From assembly GCA_965222995.1 (NCBI GenBank), contig OZ244977.1, positions 62,001 to 126,000 of the forward strand: a stretch of 64,000 nucleotides of DNA, in the 5' to 3' direction. Below the pieces are notes generated by a model, which worked only from the letters and a program-made list of their open reading frames with translations, did no database searches and was not told the DNA's origin. Below are positions 58,698 to 64,000 of this stretch, piece after piece (within the stretch, counting starts at the first letter, position 1; each line of letters opens with the position of its first letter). This DNA is from SB11 sp965222995 (GTDB lineage: Bacteria; Bacteroidota; Bacteroidia; UBA8524). The position numbers and the translations under genes were made by a program.

Positions 58698-59561
58698 ATG
58701 AGACAGCTCAAAATTAGTAAGCAGTTTACCAATCGTGAAAATAAATCATTGGATAAGTACTTAAATGAGATTAGTAAAGTACCCATGATTGATGCTCAAG
58801 AAGAGGTGGAGCTTGCTCGCCGTATTAGAGAAGGCGACCAAGTGGCTTTAGAAAAACTGGTGAACGCAAACCTTAGATTCGTGGTTTCGGTGTCAAAACA
58901 ATACCAAAACCAAGGGCTTACTTTGGGCGACTTAATAAACGAGGGAAACTTAGGTTTGATTAAGGCGGCTAAACGTTTTGATGAAACCCGTGGTTTTAAA
59001 TTTATCTCTTATGCGGTTTGGTGGATTCGCCAGTCTATACTTCAGGCATTAGCAGACCAAAGCCGTATAGTACGTTTACCACTAAATAAAGTGGGGTCAA
59101 TAGGCCGTATTGGTAATATAGCTGCTGAACTTGAGCAAAAGCTTGAGCGTGAGCCTACAGCAGAAGAAATTGCTAATGCACTTGAAATACCTACTGCTGA
59201 GGTAGAAAATGCTTTAAAAACCAGTGGTCGTCATTTATCAATAGATGCACCTTTGGCAGAAGGTGAAGACAATACGCTGTTAGGGGTATTGGATAATAAT
59301 GATGAACCACATCCTGATTTACACCTGATAAACGAAAGTTTACAAAAAGAAATTAACCGTGTAATCTCAACACTTTCTGAAAAAGAACGTGATGTGTTGA
59401 AATACTATTACGGACTAGATGGAGGTCCTGCACATACTCTTGAAGATATTAGTGAGAAGGTGGGCTTAACCCGTGAACGTGTACGCCAGATTAAAGAAAA
59501 AGCGTTGCGCCGCTTACGTAAATCATCAAAAAGTAAAATATTAAAATCTTATTTAGGGTAA
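58698..59561 (+). CDS. rpoD: Primary RNA polymerase sigma factor (RpoD/SigA)
   Basis: A 287-residue protein. Region 1.2 ('SLDKYLNEISKVPMI'), region 2 ('LINEGNLGLIKAAKRFDETRGFKFISYAVWWIRQSI' in parts), region 3 ('LEQKLEREPTAEEIA') and region 4 ('RERVRQIKEKALRRLRK') are all present. There is no region 1.1 and no long insert, which is the normal form of the Bacteroidota housekeeping sigma factor, the one that reads TTTG/TAnnTTTG promoters. It is convergent with recX, overlapping by 9 bp. Confidence 0.95.
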   Translation: MRQLKISKQFTNRENKSLDKYLNEISKVPMIDAQEEVELARRIREGDQVALEKLVNANLRFVVSVSKQYQNQGLTLGDLINEGNLGLIKAAKRFDETRGFKFISYAVWWIRQSILQALADQSRIVRLPLNKVGSIGRIGNIAAELEQKLEREPTAEEIANALEIPTAEVENALKTSGRHLSIDAPLAEGEDNTLLGVLDNNDEPHPDLHLINESLQKEINRVISTLSEKERDVLKYYYGLDGGPAHTLEDISEKVGLTRERVRQIKEKALRRLRKSSKSKILKSYLG

Positions 59562-60026
59562 TTCTTTAAGAATATCCCATACCAAATCAGGCTCGTATCC
59601 TTTAGCAATAAGGTACGAGCTTGTTTTTTTCTTGCGGATAGGGATACTAATTTCCGTTTTCAAGCTTTCCCAACGTTTGTATAGTATTGTTTTAAGTTGT
59701 TCATAATACAATACATCCTCAATTTCTTTCATCCCTTGTTTGATGCAATATGGAGAAATATCTCTAAGCTTTAATTCTCGCATTATTTTTAAACGGCCCC
59801 ATTTTTTTACCCTGAATTTCCCTCCCGCATACGCTTTAGCAAAACGCTCTTCATTTAAATAATTTTCTTGTATTAAACGGTTAGTAAGCTCGTCTACATC
59901 ATCAACACTAAGGCTGTAGCTATAAAGCTTTTCTTTTACCTCACGATGGCAACGCTCTTGATAAGCACAATATTTTTGTATCTTTACCCAAGCTTCTTGC
60001 GGGCTTAGCCTTTGTTTTTTTTGCAT
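59553..60026 (-). CDS. recX: Regulatory protein RecX
   Basis: 157 residues from the ATG at 60026; an upstream ATG at 60122 would add 32 poorly conserved residues and overlap the next gene's start. Three-helix repeats are seen: 'KYCAYQERCHREVKEKL', 'RLIQENYLNEERFAKAYAGG' and 'KKWGRLKIMRELKLRDI'. The last two are the RecX signature. RecX modulates RecA filaments. recA is not in the window. Confidence 0.9.
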   Translation of the reverse strand: MQKKQRLSPQEAWVKIQKYCAYQERCHREVKEKLYSYSLSVDDVDELTNRLIQENYLNEERFAKAYAGGKFRVKKWGRLKIMRELKLRDISPYCIKQGMKEIEDVLYYEQLKTILYKRWESLKTEISIPIRKKKTSSYLIAKGYEPDLVWDILKELP

Positions 60027-60102
60027 CAGTTTTGTAGAAAATTCTTTAATAGTTCGTACTTTGGAATAAAATTTGAAAAAGATATAGAAAACATCGAAAT
60101 CA

Positions 60103-60534
60103 ATGAAAAAGTTATTACTCACATTATCATTTGCGCTAATTAGCGTATTAGCTGTAAATGCACAAACCAGTGCAGACCAAAATGCAGACGGTCCTAAATT
60201 AACATTTAGTGCAACAACTTATGATTATGGAAACATTACGCGTAATGTACCTGCAAAACACGAATTTAAATTTACAAACACAGGTACAGCACCATTAATT
60301 ATTAATAGTGCAAACCCATCATGTGGATGTACAGTGCCTACTTTTACAAAAGAGCCTATTATGCCGGGTAAGAGTGGTAAAATAGAAGTTGTATACAATG
60401 CTGCTAATCCGGGTAACTTTACCAAATCAGTTACCGTTCGTTCAAATGGTGGTGAGGTATCTTTAACTATTAGAGGAAATGTGGTTGAGAAAAAAGCTGA
60501 GCCAAAACCTCCTGTAGTTAATCCAAATAAATAA
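60103..60534 (+). CDS. DUF1573 domain secreted protein (copy 1)
   Basis: A 143-residue protein. Residues 1-20 are a signal peptide ending 'NAQ'. The DUF1573/ASH-like beta-sandwich has 'YDYGNITRNVPAKHEFKFTN', 'NPSCGCTVPTF' and 'PIMPGKSGKIEVVYNA'. The CGC pair could bind metal or form a disulfide. It is the first of three tandem DUF1573 genes. It is followed by a strong terminator. Confidence 0.92.
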   Translation: MKKLLLTLSFALISVLAVNAQTSADQNADGPKLTFSATTYDYGNITRNVPAKHEFKFTNTGTAPLIINSANPSCGCTVPTFTKEPIMPGKSGKIEVVYNAANPGNFTKSVTVRSNGGEVSLTIRGNVVEKKAEPKPPVVNPNK

Positions 60535-60558
60535 GACAATATTAATTAAGATAATAAG

Positions 60559-60600
60559 ACCCTTGTTTAAGTGTATTTCACTTGGCAGGGGTTTTGTTTT
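60559..60600 (+). terminator. Terminator after the first DUF1573 gene
   Basis: ACCCTTGTT...AAGTG pairs with CACTT...GGCAGGGGT (one bulged T, G-T pairs) around TATTT, followed by TTTTGTTTT at 60592-60600. Confidence 0.75.
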
Positions 60601-60609
60601 ATAAGCAGT

Positions 60610-61023
60610 ATGGTACAATTATCTCTATTAATACACTTGTTGTTTTTACCTACTTTGCAGCCTACTCAACAAACAGATGAGGGAATTGCGAAGCTTTCGT
60701 TCAAACAAACGACTATTAAACTGGGCGAAATTCATCAGGGAGAGCGGTATGAAAGAGTATTTACATTTACCAATACAGGTGATGCCCCTTTAATTATAAG
60801 TGATGTTGAAACTTCTTGCGGGTGTACTGTTGTAAAGTTCTCAAAAGAGCCTGTTTTGCCTGGTAAAACAGGAGAGATAAAGGTAGATTATGGGCCCAAA
60901 AAATCAGAAGTTGGGTTTATCTCAAAATCCTTTGTCATTACCTCAAACGCCAAAAACAATCCTGAGTATTTGTACCTGCATGGCACAATAGTGAAGAAAG
61001 GCAAAAGAAAGAAAAAGAAGTAG
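60610..61023 (+). CDS. DUF1573 domain secreted protein (copy 2)
   Basis: 137 residues from the ATG at 60610; an in-frame GTG at 60571 lies inside the terminator hairpin, so it is unlikely. A signal-like N-terminus (MVQLSLLIHLLFLPTLQ) precedes the DUF1573 core 'IKLGEIHQGERYERVFTFTN', 'ETSCGCTVVKF' and 'PVLPGKTGEIKVDY'. The C-terminus is strongly basic (KKGKRKKKK). It is followed by copy 3 after one nucleotide. Confidence 0.88.
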   Translation: MVQLSLLIHLLFLPTLQPTQQTDEGIAKLSFKQTTIKLGEIHQGERYERVFTFTNTGDAPLIISDVETSCGCTVVKFSKEPVLPGKTGEIKVDYGPKKSEVGFISKSFVITSNAKNNPEYLYLHGTIVKKGKRKKKK

Positions 61024-61024
61024 T

Positions 61025-61408
61025 ATGAAGAGTTTCTTTACTGTAATATTTATTTTTTCAATGCTTGTTACCTTAGGTCAAGCTAAAGTTAGTATAGAAA
61101 ATGATACTTACGATTTTGGAACTTTTAAAGAAGGTGCTGACTCAACTTGTGTTTTTACAGTAAAGAATGTAGGTACATCTCCACTTATAATAATATCGGT
61201 AAGTAAGCCCTGCGGCTGCACACAACCTTCTTTTACTAAGGCTCCTATACTTCCGGGAGAAACAGGTAAAGTTACGGTTGTTTACAGGTCTAATGGACAC
61301 CCCGGAACGTTCACAAAGCGCATGCAAGTAAGAACTAACGACCCGAAAAAAGAGGTTACCATTATTACTATACGGGGAAATGCAGTTGCTAAAGAAAAAT
61401 CACACTAA
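61025..61408 (+). CDS. DUF1573 domain secreted protein (copy 3)
   Basis: A 127-residue protein: signal peptide (residues 1-20), then 'YDFGTFKEGADSTCVFTVKN', 'SKPCGCTQPSF' and 'PILPGETGKVTVVY'. It is co-transcribed with copy 2. In each of the three proteins the CGC motif and the PGxxG turn are kept, while loops vary. Confidence 0.92.
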   Translation: MKSFFTVIFIFSMLVTLGQAKVSIENDTYDFGTFKEGADSTCVFTVKNVGTSPLIIISVSKPCGCTQPSFTKAPILPGETGKVTVVYRSNGHPGTFTKRMQVRTNDPKKEVTIITIRGNAVAKEKSH

Positions 61409-61413
61409 ACAGG

Positions 61414-62304
61414 TTAGCTAAGTACGCCTACTTTCTCAGAAGTTAACCCCCATAACCCACCAGTGTGTATAGCTAGTATTTTTGTATCAGGCTCAAAATA
61501 ATCTTGTTGGGCGAGGCTTATAATTCCTTTCATCATTTTTGCAGTATAAACAGGGTCTAGTAATATACCTGTTTGCCTTGCAAACTCTTTTATAAAGGTT
61601 ATCAGCTCATTATTAAACTTACCGTAGCCACCGAAATGAAAGTTGTGGTGTAATTTATATTGCTTGGTACTAGGGGTAAGCAAAGCATCAATTTCTTTTT
61701 TTAAATATTCAGCACCTTTTAAAGCCACAATACCATTAATAGTTGTATTGCTGTTTACACCGTTTATTAAACCTGATAGTGTAGTGCCTGTACCTACGGC
61801 ACAAAATATATGGTTATAGGCTTGTTTTAGTTCTTTTATCAAATCAGCACATCCCTTTGCTCCTAAATAAGAGTAACCGCCTTCTTCAATACGGTATACT
61901 GTAGTATCATCTTTAAAAAACCGGTTAAAAGCGGCATTTTTATCCCTATACATTTCACGGCTAACCTGCACTATATCCATTCCATATAGTTTGCAAATAG
62001 ATAGCATTGAGTTGCTAAACTTTTCTTCTCCTCTAACAATAGCTGTAGTTTTAAGCCCAAAAGCGGCACCTGCATTAGCTGTAGCTACTAAATGGTTGCT
62101 GTAAGCTCCTCCAAATGTAACTAAATGGCTTTTTTCTTCTGTTACAGCATTTTCAACTATATACTTTAGTTTTCTGTATTTATTTCCGCTGACAAAAGGG
62201 TGTAGCAAGTCATCCCTTTTCATCCAAACCTCAATCTTTTTCTCTTCAAATAAGGGGATTTTGATTTGCTGTTCTACAGACGCAGATGTATTAAAGAAAT
62301 CCAT
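61414..62304 (-). CDS. PLP-dependent 1-aminocyclopropane-1-carboxylate deaminase / D-cysteine desulfhydrase family enzyme
   Basis: A 296-residue fold-type II PLP enzyme. The N-terminal 'VWMKRDDLLHPFVSGNKYRK' holds the PLP lysine K42. 'TFGGAYSNHLVATA' binds the substrate carboxylate, and 'CAVGTGTTLSGLINGV' binds the PLP phosphate. Length is slightly short of the ~330 of plant and pseudomonad ACC deaminases. D-cysteine desulfhydrase is the more likely activity in this group; the exact substrate cannot be settled from sequence. It lies between convergent DUF1573 and the co-directional M1 peptidase. Confidence 0.88.
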   Translation of the reverse strand: MDFFNTSASVEQQIKIPLFEEKKIEVWMKRDDLLHPFVSGNKYRKLKYIVENAVTEEKSHLVTFGGAYSNHLVATANAGAAFGLKTTAIVRGEEKFSNSMLSICKLYGMDIVQVSREMYRDKNAAFNRFFKDDTTVYRIEEGGYSYLGAKGCADLIKELKQAYNHIFCAVGTGTTLSGLINGVNSNTTINGIVALKGAEYLKKEIDALLTPSTKQYKLHHNFHFGGYGKFNNELITFIKEFARQTGILLDPVYTAKMMKGIISLAQQDYFEPDTKILAIHTGGLWGLTSEKVGVLS

Positions 62305-62365
62305 AAAAACTAAACAGGTGCTAAGTTAACACCTAGCACCTGCAATATTTATTTATCAAATAGGT

Positions 62366-64000
62366 TTAGTTTGATGTGGCAGCTTTAAGCCCCAAAATAT
62401 CATCAATAGTATTGTATGATACCGAATGATAACCGGGACGAGCTTTTTCATATACTGCTAAAGCCCATTTTTTACCTTCTTCCGTTTTAGCCAGTTGCGT
62501 GTAAATAGGTTTTAAAAATTTACGACGACCTACAGCAATTAAAAATTCTTCCATTTTTGGATAAGCAGGTTTATAGTTTGCACCAATTGCTTTTAAGAAC
62601 CAATCGCTTGCAATTTCACTATTGCCTGTATTTGTAAAACTAAATGCGGCATCTAAATCTGTCATTTGTTCTACTGTTAGTGGCTTAGGAAGGTTGCGTA
62701 AGAAATACTGCCAATGGTGTGTAGTCCAGTTTGTAGTATCTAATGTGCTCGCTTTCGCTCCACTTTTAAAAGCGTCAACTTGCTTTAATACTTTATCAAA
62801 CTCTCCCGATTGGGGTTGAGGACAGTTTTCAGGCAATCCGGGGTTATATACCCATTTATCAACTTGTATTTGGACTTTTAGCGCACTATCCCCTTTTAGA
62901 AGTTGTTCATCAAGGTACACCAAAAAATCTTCAGTGTTCATGGTTTTAAACTCAAAGGTCTTGAAATAGGTTTTAATAAAATTATCCCATTTTTCACGAC
63001 CCACAGCATTTTCAATGGTTCGTAAAAAGAAATACCCTTTTTCATAAGCAATATCACTTACGCCCTCATCAGGGTCTCTACCTTCCAGGTTTAGTTTTAA
63101 ATGAGTATCGGGGTTACCCTCACCAAAATCTTTAATGGAGTTTTTTAGCTCGCCCAAAGCTAATGCGGCTTGCATTTCACTTAGCTCTCTACCATATATT
63201 TTTTCCATTATGCGGCGTTCGAAATAAACAGTAAAACCTTCATTTAGCCAAAAATCATCCCAAGTAGAGTTGGTTACTAAGTTCCCACTCCAGCTATGGG
63301 CTAATTCATGTGCTATAAGTGATACCAATGAGCGGTCTCCGGAAATAATAGTTGGAGTTGCAAAAGTAAGGCGTGGATTCTCCATCCCCCCAAACGGAAA
63401 ACTGGGAGGTAATACTATAACATCGTACTTACCCCAGGCATAAGGCCCATACAGTTCTTCGGCACTTGTAATCATTTTTTCCAAATCGGCAAACTCCCAG
63501 GCACTTTTTTCAAGCATATCAGGCTCTGCATACACCCCGCAATTATTACCTAAACTTTGATACTTTACATTGCCGATAGTAATAGCCATTAGGTATGAAG
63601 GTATGGGTTGCGGCATTTCAAAGGTATAAATGCCATCTTCATGCAATGTAGTGTCGTTATCGGCACTCATTAGTACCATTAGTTTAGGGTCGGTTTTTAT
63701 TTTGGCACTGTAGGTAAATTTTACTCCGGGGCCATCTTGTAAGGGAATCCAGGTACGAGCCAATATGGCTTGCGATTGGCTAAACAAAAACGGGTGCTCT
63801 TTGCCACTGGTTTGTGAAGGATTTAACCACTGTAAAGCTTTAGCCTTTGGGCTGGTTTTATAAAATATTTTAACTTTTTGTGTTGTAGGCTTAATATCAA
63901 TTTTAAGGCTGCTACCTAAATGCTCATCATCTTTCCCCAAAGCAAAAGTAGAGGTGCTACCATCATCAAGAGTTACTTTGTCTATGGTTAAGTCTTTAGT
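62366..64000 (-). CDS. M1-family metallopeptidase (5' end outside window)
   Basis: The frame runs off the right edge; the TTG at 63940 is an internal leucine codon. About 545 residues are visible. The aminopeptidase signature 'FGGMENPRLTFATP', the zinc motif HELAHSWSGN and the downstream 'WLNEGFTVYFERRI' are all present, as is the C-terminal helical domain of the leukotriene A4 hydrolase type. It is probably a periplasmic or secreted aminopeptidase, but the signal peptide is not visible. Confidence 0.93.
   Translation of the reverse strand, partial: TKDLTIDKVTLDDGSTSTFALGKDDEHLGSSLKIDIKPTTQKVKIFYKTSPKAKALQWLNPSQTSGKEHPFLFSQSQAILARTWIPLQDGPGVKFTYSAKIKTDPKLMVLMSADNDTTLHEDGIYTFEMPQPIPSYLMAITIGNVKYQSLGNNCGVYAEPDMLEKSAWEFADLEKMITSAEELYGPYAWGKYDVIVLPPSFPFGGMENPRLTFATPTIISGDRSLVSLIAHELAHSWSGNLVTNSTWDDFWLNEGFTVYFERRIMEKIYGRELSEMQAALALGELKNSIKDFGEGNPDTHLKLNLEGRDPDEGVSDIAYEKGYFFLRTIENAVGREKWDNFIKTYFKTFEFKTMNTEDFLVYLDEQLLKGDSALKVQIQVDKWVYNPGLPENCPQPQSGEFDKVLKQVDAFKSGAKASTLDTTNWTTHHWQYFLRNLPKPLTVEQMTDLDAAFSFTNTGNSEIASDWFLKAIGANYKPAYPKMEEFLIAVGRRKFLKPIYTQLAKTEEGKKWALAVYEKARPGYHSVSYNTIDDILGLKAATSN

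Noticed and set aside
1..64000. CRISPR array, tRNA or rRNA genes
   Set aside because: No regularly spaced repeats of CRISPR type were seen, and no cloverleaf or rRNA sequence was recognised by eye in the gene gaps; a covariance-model scan with tRNAscan-SE or Infernal would settle this.

Overview
The window is chromosomal DNA of a member of the Bacteroidota. Four things support this: secreted proteins ending in type IX secretion (T9SS) type A sorting domains; an intact 287-residue primary sigma factor without region 1.1; promoters of the Bacteroidota form TTTG-N18/19-TAnnTTTG; and many propeller-histidine-kinase, LytTR, DUF1573, DUF4350 and DUF4287 genes. The DNA is A+T-rich. The genus cannot be named from the sequence; a Chitinophagales, Sphingobacteriales or Cytophagales-like lineage would fit. 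No rRNA, tRNA, CRISPR array, transposase or integrase was seen.

Layout. 1-7.05 kb: three co-directional PKD/adhesin-like secreted proteins. 7.05-8.8 kb: phenylacetyl-CoA epoxygenase genes paaD, paaC and paaB, without paaA, behind a 24-bp perfect operator-like palindrome. 8.9-9.95 kb: an HNH nuclease gene overlapping a small unknown gene. 9.95-15.3 kb: a decayed LytTR gene end, then a five-gene operon on the minus strand for a MacAB-like transporter plus a LytS/LytTR two-component system. 15.4 kb: a small lipoprotein. 16.0-32.5 kb: the division and cell-wall (dcw) cluster mraZ-rsmH-ftsL-ftsI-murE-mraY-murD-ftsW-murG-murC-ftsQ-ftsA-ftsZ. It starts at an MraZ-box promoter, ends at a terminator, and is interrupted by a four-helix-bundle gene lying between inverted repeats. 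32.6-33.3 kb: about 0.8 kb of repeats, including two copies of a MITE-like element. 33.3-35.6 kb: formate-THF ligase and a secreted unknown. 35.7-42.8 kb: the DUF58, MoxR, DUF4350, DUF4129, membrane protein, SpoIIM and RDD cluster. 42.8-47.4 kb: pdxJ, a TPR hybrid histidine kinase and ahcY. 47.6-54.5 kb: a bacilliredoxin gene followed by ArsR/SRPBCC/DUF4287 genes, a lipoprotein, a propeller sensor kinase with its LytTR regulator, and a small cysteine-containing secreted protein. This block is bounded by a direct repeat of the bacilliredoxin 3' end. 54.5-64 kb: a small amphipathic protein, a TonB-like protein, feoAB behind a palindrome, rpoD, recX, three DUF1573 genes, a PLP-dependent deaminase/desulfhydrase, and an M1 metallopeptidase that runs off the right edge.

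How the genes fit together. The dcw genes supply peptidoglycan precursors (MurE, MurD, MurC, MraY, MurG), the septal synthase pair (FtsW, FtsI) and the divisome (FtsL, FtsQ, FtsA, FtsZ). MraZ probably represses its own promoter. The MacAB-like operon and the propeller-kinase pair are two signalling modules of the same LytS/LytTR type. The MoxR cluster looks like one membrane machine of unknown function.

Most notable points: the four-helix-bundle gene with terminal inverted repeats and solitary copies of the same repeat in the dcw cluster; the direct repeat of the bacilliredoxin 3' end around a 6.4-kb accessory block; a second displaced gene 3' end (LytTR); several families of dispersed palindromic repeats; and the HNH/small-protein pair.
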